22,914 bases of DNA from Gallibacter sp963558965 (GCA_963558965.1 CAUWIT010000020.1:1-22914); one strand, 5' to 3'. Counted from the stretch's first letter, positions 7,420-15,700 are shown. Numbers and translations are program-made. The notes: a model not told the origin generated them from the letters alone.

Positions 7420-8235
7420 ATGGCATTTAATATTTTAGTATGTGCAAAGCAGGTTCCTGATACAAATGTTATCAAAATCAACCCTAAAACTGGCACATTA
7501 ATCAGAGACGGAGTACCAAGCATCCTAAACAACGACGATGCTAACGCTCTAGAAGAAGCATTAAAAATCAAAGACGAGTTTGATGATGTTCATGTAACAG
7601 TAGTTTCAATGGGACCTCCACAGGCTCAGGATATGCTTATGGAATGTATCGCAATGGGTGCTGACGAAAGTATCCTAATCAGTGACAGAGCAGTTGGTGG
7701 TTCTGATACTCAGGCTACTTCAAACGCTCTAGTAGCAACTATCAAAAAAGCAGAAGAAAAACTTGGCAAAAAATTTGACCTAGTATTCGCTGGTAGACAG
7801 GCTATCGACGGAGATACTGCTCAGGTAGGACCACAGATCGCTGAAAAATTAGATCTTCCTCAGGTAACTTACGTTGAAGAATGTACTTTAAATGCAGAAA
7901 TGAATGAAGTAACTGTTAAGAGAAATCTTGAAGATGGTTACGAAATCATCAAAGTTAAGACTCCTTGCATGCTAACAGCTATCAAGGAATTAAATACTCC
8001 AAGATACATGTCAATTAAAGGTATCTTCTCAGCAAAAGAAAAACCAATGCACGTTTGGAGTGCTGCTGATGTAGAAGTAGATCTATCAACTGTAGGTCTA
8101 GAAGCTTCTCCAACAAACGTATTCCGTTCATTCACTCCAGCTCCAAAGGGAAAAGGAGAAATGCTAGAAGGTAATTCTGATAAGGAAATCGTTGAAAAAC
8201 TTCTTATCGGCCTAAAAGGAAAGCATGTAATTTAA
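7420..8235 (+). CDS. etfB: Electron transfer flavoprotein subunit beta
   Basis: I start at ATG 7420 (271 residues), right after AAAGGAGGAAAAAA; a TTG-initiated reading from 7396 would translate the ribosome binding site itself. The protein begins FNILVCAKQVPDT, typical of EtfB, and contains FAGRQAIDGDTAQVGPQIAE (about 123-142), the segment that contacts the second nucleotide, which is FAD in bifurcating Etfs. CMLTAIKELNTPRYMSIKGI near residue 190 is the family recognition loop. Its neighbours are the dehydrogenase upstream and etfA downstream. A bifurcating function is inferred from the operon partners and these motifs, not proven. Codon use shifts toward ATC, GCT and CTA, as expected of a highly expressed gene. 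Confidence 0.96.
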   Translation: MAFNILVCAKQVPDTNVIKINPKTGTLIRDGVPSILNNDDANALEEALKIKDEFDDVHVTVVSMGPPQAQDMLMECIAMGADESILISDRAVGGSDTQATSNALVATIKKAEEKLGKKFDLVFAGRQAIDGDTAQVGPQIAEKLDLPQVTYVEECTLNAEMNEVTVKRNLEDGYEIIKVKTPCMLTAIKELNTPRYMSIKGIFSAKEKPMHVWSAADVEVDLSTVGLEASPTNVFRSFTPAPKGKGEMLEGNSDKEIVEKLLIGLKGKHVI

Positions 8236-8257
8236 TTAGAAGGAGGAGTAATTTAAA

Positions 8258-9538
8258 ATGGCAATTAAAGTTTTAAAAGATAAATGTAAAGGTTGTTCTA
8301 TCTGCGTTAAATCATGTCCATTTGGTGCAATCACAATGAATGACAAGGTTGCTGAAATCGGAACAGCATGTACTGCTTGCGGAGTTTGCGTAAGCAAGTG
8401 CCCATTCGATGCAATCGAAAAAACTGAAGATGAAAACGTAGTAGACCTAAGTGCTTACAAAGACATTTGGGTATTCGCTGAACAGAGAGACGGAAAATTA
8501 ATGAACGTTGCTCTAGAACTTATCGGCGAAGGCTACAGACTAGCTAAAGAAATCAGTGAAGATACAAAAGTATGCGCTGTAGTAGTTGGTGACAATGTTA
8601 AACACCTAGCTGACGAATGCTATGCTTACGGTGCTGAAAGAGTAATCATGATCGAAGATCCATTACTAAAGAACTTCACAACTGATGGTTATGCAAAAGT
8701 AATTACTGATGCTATCCATGAATACAAACCAGAAATCGTTCTATACGGTGCTACTCACATCGGTAGAGACTTAGCTCCAAGAATCGCAGCTAGATGCAAC
8801 ACAGGTCTAACAGCTGACTGTACAAGACTTGACGTAAGAGTATCAAGCTACATCGAATATGCTAAGAAGAACACTACTCTAGATACTTCTACACTAGATC
8901 CTAACGATCCAAGCACAGGTATCAAACAGACTCGTCCAGCATTTGGTGGTAACCTAATGGCTACAATCATTTGTCCTAAGACAAGACCTCAGATGTCAAC
9001 TGTAAGACCTGGCGTAATGCAGAAGAGAGAACCTATCGAAGGAGCAACTGGTGAATTAGTAGAATACAAACCAACAATCGCAGCTTCTGATATCAGAACT
9101 GAAGTAGTTGAAGTAGTTAAATCTGCTAAGGAAATGGTTTCTCTAACAGACGCTGAAATCATCGTATCAGGTGGTAGAGGTCTAGGAAACGAAGATGGTT
9201 TCAAACTAATGAAGGAATTCGCTGATAAAGTTGGCGGTGTTGTAGGTGCTTCAAGAGCAGCTGTAGACGCTGGTTGGATTGATCATTCTCACCAGGTAGG
9301 TCAGACAGGTACAACTGTTAAACCTAAAATCTACTTCGCTTGCGGTATTTCAGGCGCTATCCAGCACTTAGCTGGTATGCAGACTTCAGATATGATCGTT
9401 GCTATCAATAAAGATGCTGACGCTCCTATCTTCGAAATCGCTGACTACGGTATCGTAGGAGACCTATACAAGATCGTTCCATTACTAATCGAAGAATGGG
9501 ATGACGCAGAAGCTCTATTTGACGCTTCAACAAAATAA
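8258..9538 (+). CDS. etfA: Electron transfer flavoprotein subunit alpha with N-terminal 2[4Fe-4S] ferredoxin domain
   Basis: The 426-residue protein is longer than ordinary EtfA (about 310-340) because of an N-terminal ferredoxin domain with two CxxCxxCxxxCP motifs: cysteines 10, 13, 16, 20 and 38, 41, 44, 48. The Etf alpha/beta domain follows (about 68-290). The C-terminal FAD domain has VSGGRG (303-308), GASRAAVDAGW (330-340), QVGQTG (346-351), SGAIQH (365-370) and NKDADAPIFEIADYGIVGD. Ferredoxin-extended EtfA is known from the Acetobacterium caffeyl-CoA reductase complex (CarE), where the clusters are thought to lead electrons out to ferredoxin. The site GAAGGAGGAG precedes ATG 8258. A strong terminator closes the operon. 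Very CTA- and ATC-rich codon use suggests high expression. Confidence 0.96.
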   Translation: MAIKVLKDKCKGCSICVKSCPFGAITMNDKVAEIGTACTACGVCVSKCPFDAIEKTEDENVVDLSAYKDIWVFAEQRDGKLMNVALELIGEGYRLAKEISEDTKVCAVVVGDNVKHLADECYAYGAERVIMIEDPLLKNFTTDGYAKVITDAIHEYKPEIVLYGATHIGRDLAPRIAARCNTGLTADCTRLDVRVSSYIEYAKKNTTLDTSTLDPNDPSTGIKQTRPAFGGNLMATIICPKTRPQMSTVRPGVMQKREPIEGATGELVEYKPTIAASDIRTEVVEVVKSAKEMVSLTDAEIIVSGGRGLGNEDGFKLMKEFADKVGGVVGASRAAVDAGWIDHSHQVGQTGTTVKPKIYFACGISGAIQHLAGMQTSDMIVAINKDADAPIFEIADYGIVGDLYKIVPLLIEEWDDAEALFDASTK

Positions 9539-9567
9539 GATTTTTAAATCTTTAATTTAACAAATCA

Positions 9568-9595
9568 GGGCGCAGATTTAATTTGCGCCCTTTTT
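9568..9595 (+). terminator. Strong intrinsic terminator of the acyl-CoA dehydrogenase-etfBA operon
   Basis: GGGCGCA (9568-9574) and TGCGCCC (9584-9590) pair perfectly around a 9-base loop, followed by TTTTT (9591-9595). It separates the Etf operon from the hydrogenase gene that starts 41 bases later. Confidence 0.93.
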
Positions 9596-9635
9596 AAAAG
9601 ATATATATATTTTGTGTGTTTTATAAGGAGTACTA

Positions 9636-11060
9636 ATGAGAAAATTTGATTCTAATGTTCAAGTATTAAAGTATAAGGTATTGAGAGAAGTTGCTAGACA
9701 TTCTTGGAAAGATGAAGAAATCTTTTCAGTATTTGACGATATTGCAAAGCAAATAGTAAAGAAGGGTGAACCTTCAACAAGTTGTTGTATCTATAAAGAT
9801 AGAGCTAAAGTAGCAGAAAGAATCAGAATTGCTTTGGGTGGCAATAAAAACAACCCAAATATTATTGAAGTAATTGACTTAGTTTGTGACGAATGTCCTG
9901 AAGCAGGTCATGTTGTTACAGACTTATGTAGAGGTTGTCTAGCTCACAAATGTGCAGCTGCATGTAGAATTGGTGCGATTACATTTGGAAAAGACAACAA
10001 AGCTAAAATTGATAAAACAAAATGTGTAGAATGTGGTAAGTGCGCAGAAGCATGTCCATATTCAGCAATAAATAACTTTAAGAGACCTTGTGAAAAAGCT
10101 TGTAAAGCAGATGCTATACACATGTCTGAAACAGGTGAGGCAGAAATCGATTACGAAAAATGTGTATCATGTGGAGCTTGCGTAACCCAGTGCCCATTTG
10201 GAGCTACTGTTGATAAATCATATATTACAGATGTTATTAAATTCATTAAGAAGAGCGAAGGTGGTAAAAACTACAAAGTTAATGCTTTGATTGCACCTGC
10301 ATTTGCTGCTCAGTTTGATTATGCAAAACTAGGACAGGTTGTTACTGCAATTAAAGAACTAGGATTTACAAATGTATACGAAGCGGCTCAGGGTGCCGAT
10401 GTAGTTGCATACAACGAAGCAAAAGAACTTGAAGAAAAAGGATTTTTAACAACTTCATGTTGTCCTGCTTTTGTAAGCTACACTAACATTAACTTCCCAG
10501 AAGTATCACAGCATATTTCTCATAACTTATCACCAATGGCTGAACTAGGTAAGATTTTAAAGGAAAAAGATCCAGAATGTGTAAATATCTTTATCGGACC
10601 TTGTACAGCTAAAAAAGCTGAAATGAAAAAAGATACAGTTAAAGACTTTATCGATAGCGTAATTACTTTTGAAGAACTACAGGCGCTTATCGACAGTAGA
10701 GATATTGAAGTTGAGCAGTTAGAAGAAACAACACTTGATGATGCTACTGGATTTGGTAGACAGTTTGCAAGATCAGGTGGTGTAGCTGCAGCTGTAGTTG
10801 AAGCTTTAAAAGAACAGGGTTCAGACTTTGTAGCTGATCCAATAGCTTGTGAAGGCCTTGATAAATGTAAGACAGCACTATTAAGAGCATCTAAAAACGT
10901 ACTAAAGAACAACCTAATTGAAGGTATGGCTTGTAACGGTGGATGTATCGGTGGTACAGGATGTCTATCACATACTGATAAGCATAGAGTAATAATTGAT
11001 CAGCATGCTACTGATGCAACACATACATCTATTGCTGATAATTATGAAGAATTAAAATAA
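9636..11060 (+). CDS. Monomeric [FeFe]-hydrogenase, group B type
   Basis: The 474-residue protein has an N-terminal iron-sulfur region and an H-cluster domain, for reversible proton reduction to hydrogen. Cysteine sets are C98/101/106/110, C130/133/136/140, C152/156 and C176/179/182/186, plus C50-C51, C84 and C87. H-cluster motifs are TSCCPAF (273-279; C276 the ligand and C275 the likely proton relay), GPCTAKK (321-327; C323) and MACNGGCIG (431-439; C433, C437), so all four cluster ligands are present. These differ from the MPCTAKK and CPGGC wording of clostridial CpI; together with the N-terminal layout they point to group B (B1/B3) enzymes, whose physiology is little known. AAGGAG precedes ATG 9636. 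I see no convincing promoter between the terminator and the start. No maturase genes are present. Confidence 0.9.
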   Translation: MRKFDSNVQVLKYKVLREVARHSWKDEEIFSVFDDIAKQIVKKGEPSTSCCIYKDRAKVAERIRIALGGNKNNPNIIEVIDLVCDECPEAGHVVTDLCRGCLAHKCAAACRIGAITFGKDNKAKIDKTKCVECGKCAEACPYSAINNFKRPCEKACKADAIHMSETGEAEIDYEKCVSCGACVTQCPFGATVDKSYITDVIKFIKKSEGGKNYKVNALIAPAFAAQFDYAKLGQVVTAIKELGFTNVYEAAQGADVVAYNEAKELEEKGFLTTSCCPAFVSYTNINFPEVSQHISHNLSPMAELGKILKEKDPECVNIFIGPCTAKKAEMKKDTVKDFIDSVITFEELQALIDSRDIEVEQLEETTLDDATGFGRQFARSGGVAAAVVEALKEQGSDFVADPIACEGLDKCKTALLRASKNVLKNNLIEGMACNGGCIGGTGCLSHTDKHRVIIDQHATDATHTSIADNYEELK

Positions 11061-11071
11061 GGAAAATAATT

Positions 11072-12013
11072 ATGAAATATATACAAGTTACGATTAATAC
11101 ATCAGAATATGCACTAGAAGAACTTACAGGTATGCTTATGTCTATGGGCATCGATGAAACTGTAGTCGATGATCCACAGACTGCTATTGAGCTACTTGAA
11201 AAGAAAAACGACTACGATTGGGATTATGTATCAGAAGATTTTGTAGATAAAGATGCAGAACCAACAATCACTTTTTATCTAGAGCAAGATGAAAATGCAG
11301 ATAAATTAATTGATGAAATTGAAGCAAATCTTAAAAAATTAAAAGATGAAGATCAAAGTAATCAATTAGGTACACTTGAAATAACTAAAGAAGTTATAGA
11401 CGATGAAGACTGGATGAATTCTTATAAGGATCATTTTAAAACTATTGATTTAACAGAACATATTATAGTTAAGCCTTCATGGGAGGAAGTACCAGCTGGA
11501 AATACTAAACAAGTGTTGGAATTAGATCCAGGAATGGCATTTGGTACAGGCGATCACGAAACAACATCAATGTGTGCTGTATTAATGGACGAAGTAGGAT
11601 GCCAAGGTAAAGATGTATTAGATGTAGGTACAGGTTCTGGTATACTTGCTATTGCAGCTGATTTACTTGGTGCAAATCAAATTTTAGGCGTTGATATTGA
11701 CTCAATTGCAGTAGAAGTAGCTATAGAAAATGGCAAAATAAATAATTGCGGCGATAATGTTAAATTTATCGAAGGAGATTTAACAAAGGGTATCGACTTT
11801 AAGGCAGATATAGTAGTTGCCAATCTAATGGCTGAAATGGTTGTTATGTTGACTAAGGCTGTAAAAAATCATATGAAACCAGGAGCTGTGTTTATCTCAT
11901 CAGGTATCTTGGTTGAGAAAAAAGATATGGTTATAGAAGCGCTAAAAGAAGTTGGATTAGAACCTATAAAAGTAATTGACAAAGGCGATTGGAGCGCCAT
12001 AGCGGCAAGATAA
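11072..12013 (+). CDS. prmA: Ribosomal protein L11 methyltransferase PrmA
   Basis: PrmA transfers methyl groups from S-adenosylmethionine to lysines and the N-terminus of ribosomal protein L11. The 313-residue length is typical. An N-terminal substrate-recognition domain (about 1-120, very acidic) is followed by a Rossmann methyltransferase domain with the PrmA signature DPGMAFGTGDHETT (152-165), SAM motif I DVGTGSG (184-190), acidic GVDID (206-210) and VVANLMAE (248-255). It begins 11 bases after the hydrogenase stop, with only AAGGAAA overlapping that stop as a ribosome binding site, and its stop overlaps rsmE. The prmA-rsmE pair is common in Firmicutes, usually after dnaJ; here the hydrogenase takes that place. 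Confidence 0.96.
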   Translation: MKYIQVTINTSEYALEELTGMLMSMGIDETVVDDPQTAIELLEKKNDYDWDYVSEDFVDKDAEPTITFYLEQDENADKLIDEIEANLKKLKDEDQSNQLGTLEITKEVIDDEDWMNSYKDHFKTIDLTEHIIVKPSWEEVPAGNTKQVLELDPGMAFGTGDHETTSMCAVLMDEVGCQGKDVLDVGTGSGILAIAADLLGANQILGVDIDSIAVEVAIENGKINNCGDNVKFIEGDLTKGIDFKADIVVANLMAEMVVMLTKAVKNHMKPGAVFISSGILVEKKDMVIEALKEVGLEPIKVIDKGDWSAIAAR

Positions 12014-12750
12014 TGAGTAGATTTTTTGTAACACCAGATATGGTTGGCGATAAGTCAATACTTATTACATCAAAGTCTGATATTCAGCATATGACAAAAG
12101 TATTAAGGCTAAGAGAAGGAGCAGAAATAGATATTTCTGACTCTGAAGCTTGGGAATACAAATGTCGTATAGAATATATGGATAAAAATGAAGTAGAAGC
12201 TGTTATTTTAGACAAGCAAAAATTTGCCAGAGAGCCTGCAGTAAAGGTGACTTTATTCCAGGGTGTACCTAAACAATCTAAAATGGATTTAATAGTCCAA
12301 AAAACAGTAGAACTTGGAGTTAGTAAGGTAGTACCTGTTTTTATGGACAGAACAGTAATTTCCGATAAAGGAAAAATAGATAAAAAAATCGAAAGATATA
12401 ATACTATTGGAGCAGAAGCAGCTAAGCAGTGTCAGAGAGGAACTTTGCCGCTGGTAACATCTCCATTGGAGTTTTCTAATATGGTAGAAGAGCTAGAAAA
12501 CTTTGATTTAGTTCTTTTCCCATATGAAAATGAAAGCAAAACATCGATGAAAGATGTGCTTAGAAATCTTGATGAAATACCTAAATCTGTAGCGGTTATT
12601 ATAGGGCCAGAAGGTGGATTTTCAGATAGTGAAGCAGAGATTTTAAAACAGCATGATACAAGTTGTGTTTCTCTAGGAAAAACTATTTTAAGAACTGAAA
12701 CTGCGGGTATTGTGGCTATTTCAATGGTTATGTATGAACTTGAGATGTAA
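12013..12750 (+). CDS. rsmE: 16S rRNA (uracil(1498)-N(3))-methyltransferase RsmE
   Basis: RsmE methylates N3 of U1498 in 16S rRNA of the assembled 30S subunit. I start at ATG 12013, which shares its A with the prmA stop (TAATG overlap), giving 245 residues and implying translational coupling; no clear ribosome binding site is visible. An N-terminal PUA-like domain (SRFFVTPDMV onward, to about residue 70) precedes a SPOUT knotted methyltransferase domain with VIIGPEGGFSDSEAE (about 195-209) and SLGKTILRTETAGI (about 220-233), which form the SAM-binding knot. PKQSKMDLIVQKTVELGV is also characteristic. It is the last gene of the hydrogenase-prmA-rsmE cluster. Confidence 0.96.
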   Translation: MSRFFVTPDMVGDKSILITSKSDIQHMTKVLRLREGAEIDISDSEAWEYKCRIEYMDKNEVEAVILDKQKFAREPAVKVTLFQGVPKQSKMDLIVQKTVELGVSKVVPVFMDRTVISDKGKIDKKIERYNTIGAEAAKQCQRGTLPLVTSPLEFSNMVEELENFDLVLFPYENESKTSMKDVLRNLDEIPKSVAVIIGPEGGFSDSEAEILKQHDTSCVSLGKTILRTETAGIVAISMVMYELEM

Positions 12751-12776
12751 ATGTTAATTGTATAACTTGAAATTAT

Positions 12777-12819
12777 AGAGATTCAGGCAGCGATTAAGTT
12801 GCTGTGGATCTCTTTTTTT
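12777..12819 (+). terminator. Intrinsic terminator after rsmE
   Basis: Arms 12777-12791 and 12801-12813 pair with a G-T pair and a small bulge, followed by a seven-T run at 12813-12819. It is convergent with the terminator of the penicillin-binding protein gene next to it. Confidence 0.8.
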
Positions 12820-12825
12820 GCTAAT

Positions 12826-12866
12826 AAAAAAAGAGGCTGGAGATGAAATTCGTTTTCATCTCCAGC
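12826..12866 (-). terminator. Intrinsic terminator of the penicillin-binding protein gene
   Basis: Perfect 13-bp arms at 12836-12848 and 12854-12866 enclose a 5-base loop. Read on the minus strand the stem is followed, after CTC, by seven T residues (12832-12826). It lies 8 bases past the stop of the minus-strand gene. Confidence 0.9.
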
Positions 12867-12874
12867 TTCAAGGT

Positions 12875-15700
12875 TTAGGCTGTTGTTTTGTAATGTGTTC
12901 TGAAAATATTATAAGCTGATGCTGTTGGAACAATCACATCTGAATTTGTTGAGTTATTTGTATCAGTACCGGAGTCGGTATTTGAGTTGTTGTTTGTGTC
13001 CGTATTTGTGTCAGTGTTGTTCTGCTGCTGATTTTGTTGCTGCTCAGCTTTTTCCTGTTCAGCCTTTTTCTTTTCAGCTTCTTCTTTTTTCTTTTTAGCT
13101 TCTGCTTCTTTTTTCTTCTTTTCAGCTTCCTCTTTTTTCTTCTTAGCTTCGCCGCTCATAGAAGAATTAAATGTTACGCCATTTTCTGTACCACTGATGA
13201 AGTACTCACCGTTTTTCCTTGTGACATTAGAAGGAGCTGAAGGTAAACTACCTGACATTCCTGATGTAGCTTTAGTCATAATTTTTGACCATAAGCTTGC
13301 AGCTAATCCTGAGTTGGCGTTGATTTCTATATTAATGTCATTACCAATCCATATAGCAGCTGAGTACTGAGGAGTAAATCCACAGAACCAAATATCCATT
13401 ACATCAGTTGTAGTACCTGTTTTACCACCTGTAGTCTGACCTGAAACTTGGGCTTTACCAGCAAGTCCATTTGTTACAGTAGTTCTTAACATATCTTGTG
13501 TTATAAATGCAACACCTTCATCTAAAACTTTAGTTTCTTTTGATTTGCTCTTAAGTATAGTATCTCCTTTTTTGTCCTTAACGCTTGTGTAAGATACTGA
13601 GTCAACTCTTACTCCTTTGTTAGGAATAGTACCAAAGGCTGCACTCATTTCTAGAGGAGAAATACCTTTAGTCATACCACCAAGGGCTAGTGCAGAAGCA
13701 TTTAAATCATTTGTATTGCCTTCTTCAACTACACTTGTTATTCCAAATTTCTTTAATTGTTTTAGTGAATAATCTGCACCTAACTGACGGAATATACGTA
13801 CTGCAACTGTGTTTACAGACTGTTCAATACCTTTTCTCATAGTCATTTCGCCTTTGTAGCCACTGTAGAAGTTTTTAGGCCAAGATGTACCATTTAAGTT
13901 TATAGGTTTGTCGTTTATACCGCTAGAAGCAGTCCAATAATCACCGTAGTATTTTACATTTTCACCATCGCTATAATTTTTAAAGTTCTTTTTATTATTA
14001 TCGTCGTAGTCTTCTTTACCTTTTTGCAAAGCTGCTGAATATACGGATAATGGCTTAATAGCAGATCCAGGCTGTCTTGGGTTTATGGCTCTATTGTATA
14101 GTTTTCTACCAGTAACATCTCTACCGCCGACCATTGCTTTTATTTGACCATTTGTGTAGTCAGTAATAACCATTGCAGCTTGTGGCTGTCTTACACTTGA
14201 ACGAAGTGTGTAACAAGTTTTAGGAACCACATAGTTTGAACCCGACTTCTTTAAGAATTCTGGTGTTTTTTGTTTTATACTTTCATCATCAAAAAATGAT
14301 TTATCTATAACCAGGTTGCCATCATTATCTAAACTCTTGTATTTTTGAGGGATATTGATGACGCCACCTTCGATACTGTAAAATACACCTTCTTTAAACT
14401 GGTATAAGTTTTTAAATTCAACGCTGTAATCAGTTGTACCATTTACAGTTGTTTTATAGAAGTTAAGTCGCTTGCCTTTTAATAAAACTATGTTGCCATC
14501 TTTAACTTTGTATTCGTTTTCATTTAATACAAAATCTCCATTATCGTTAAAGTAATTGCCGTATTTGTAAAGTGTAATTGAACCACCTTCGTTTAAAATA
14601 TTGCCATTGCTATCATAGCGTATATTTGAAACAGAAGGGAAGTTAGAACTTTTTGCGAACTCTTCTTCTATTGCATTTTGAGCTTTTTTATTAAGTGTAG
14701 TTTGGATTGTAAGTCCACCTGAATAAATTTTTTCACGGGCTTCAGCTTTTGTGTAATTGTATTTATCCATTAGATCTTCTGCAAGTTCATCTATCATGTA
14801 ATCTACGAAATAAGATGTACCGCTAGAAGCTCCCGATGCAGAAACATCCAGTCTTTTAGCAAGATTAACTTTCAATGCAGCTTTTTGTTCTTTAGCTGTT
14901 ATATAACCTTGCTCTTTCATAAATTTAAGAGTTGTTTCTCGTCTGTTCTTTGAAACATCGCCGTTGTAATAGTAAATATAATCAGCGTTTTCGTAAATTA
15001 CAACTTGGGATTTAGATAATCCAGTTGTGCCTTCTGAAGCATCTTTTTTCTTTACAAGAGCATAACTATCTGGTGCCTTAGGAAGAGCTGCTAGAGCTGC
15101 ACATTCGGCTAAATCCAAATCTTTTGCGTCTTTGTTAAAATAAGCCTTTGCAGCTGACTCAATACCGTAGGCATTATTGCCTAAATAGATTGTATTTAAG
15201 TAGGCTTCCATAATTTCCTTTTTAGTCATATTTTTTTCGATTATTACAGTATAATACGCTTCGGAAATTTTACGTGCCAATGATCTTACACTTTTTGTTT
15301 CGGACAAGTATACATTTCTAGCCAATTGTTGCGTAATTGTACTTGTACCACTGATGCTGTCTCCAGAAAAAATACTGTTTTTAACAGCACCCATCATACG
15401 CCAAAAGTTAAAACCATGATGTTTCCAAAAGGTTTTATCTTCAATTGCAACAACTGCATTTACCAAGTCTTCAGGCATATCCTTGTAATCGATATTTGTT
15501 CTGTTACCACTATCTAAGTATATACTTTCAATTTCATTGCCTTCGTCATCAAGTAGCACTGAACTTTCACTTAGATAATCATAGATGTTATCTGGATCGA
15601 TTTTAGGAGTGTTTGCGATAACTGTAAAACCGTAAATAGCTACAAATACAGCCATAGCCACGCAGATACCTAAAAACCCTTTAAATATCTTTTTTATCAT
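12875..15700 (-). CDS. Class A penicillin-binding protein (PBP1A family) with Lys/Glu-rich C-terminal tail
   Basis: This is a bifunctional cell-wall enzyme of 941 residues. Parts in order: an N-terminal membrane anchor (about 7-29); a GT51 glycosyltransferase with AIEDKTFWKHHG (catalytic Glu87), GTSTITQQLARN (118-129) and NTIYLGNNAYGIESAAKAYF; a roughly 150-residue linker (about 350-500); and a transpeptidase with PGSAIKP (Ser546 nucleophile, SxxK), SVN (628-630) and KTG (760-762). From about 852 comes a Lys/Glu/Ala helix-like stretch, then a Gln/Asn/Thr/Asp low-complexity stretch to about 920, then a short hydrophobic end. GGAAAGGAA on the minus strand is the ribosome binding site. It is monocistronic, with its own promoter and terminator. 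The low-complexity tail is expected to vary between strains. Confidence 0.95.
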   Translation of the reverse strand: MIKKIFKGFLGICVAMAVFVAIYGFTVIANTPKIDPDNIYDYLSESSVLLDDEGNEIESIYLDSGNRTNIDYKDMPEDLVNAVVAIEDKTFWKHHGFNFWRMMGAVKNSIFSGDSISGTSTITQQLARNVYLSETKSVRSLARKISEAYYTVIIEKNMTKKEIMEAYLNTIYLGNNAYGIESAAKAYFNKDAKDLDLAECAALAALPKAPDSYALVKKKDASEGTTGLSKSQVVIYENADYIYYYNGDVSKNRRETTLKFMKEQGYITAKEQKAALKVNLAKRLDVSASGASSGTSYFVDYMIDELAEDLMDKYNYTKAEAREKIYSGGLTIQTTLNKKAQNAIEEEFAKSSNFPSVSNIRYDSNGNILNEGGSITLYKYGNYFNDNGDFVLNENEYKVKDGNIVLLKGKRLNFYKTTVNGTTDYSVEFKNLYQFKEGVFYSIEGGVINIPQKYKSLDNDGNLVIDKSFFDDESIKQKTPEFLKKSGSNYVVPKTCYTLRSSVRQPQAAMVITDYTNGQIKAMVGGRDVTGRKLYNRAINPRQPGSAIKPLSVYSAALQKGKEDYDDNNKKNFKNYSDGENVKYYGDYWTASSGINDKPINLNGTSWPKNFYSGYKGEMTMRKGIEQSVNTVAVRIFRQLGADYSLKQLKKFGITSVVEEGNTNDLNASALALGGMTKGISPLEMSAAFGTIPNKGVRVDSVSYTSVKDKKGDTILKSKSKETKVLDEGVAFITQDMLRTTVTNGLAGKAQVSGQTTGGKTGTTTDVMDIWFCGFTPQYSAAIWIGNDINIEINANSGLAASLWSKIMTKATSGMSGSLPSAPSNVTRKNGEYFISGTENGVTFNSSMSGEAKKKKEEAEKKKKEAEAKKKKEEAEKKKAEQEKAEQQQNQQQNNTDTNTDTNNNSNTDSGTDTNNSTNSDVIVPTASAYNIFRTHYKTTA

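Noticed and set aside
9557..9563. TTAACAA half-site upstream of the hydrogenase gene, considered as a third Rex-regulated locus
   Set aside because: The left half reads AAATCTT and does not match; it lies before the etfA terminator, so it is only a half-site in AT-rich DNA.
10520..10912. 130-codon minus-strand open frame inside the hydrogenase gene
   Set aside because: It is antisense to well-conserved H-cluster coding sequence; the product is low-complexity Ser/Ala-rich with no recognisable motif.
13034..13240. Plus-strand open frame encoding a Phe/Leu/Ser-rich peptide
   Set aside because: It is the complement of the Lys/Glu-rich tail of the penicillin-binding protein; there is no independent support for it.
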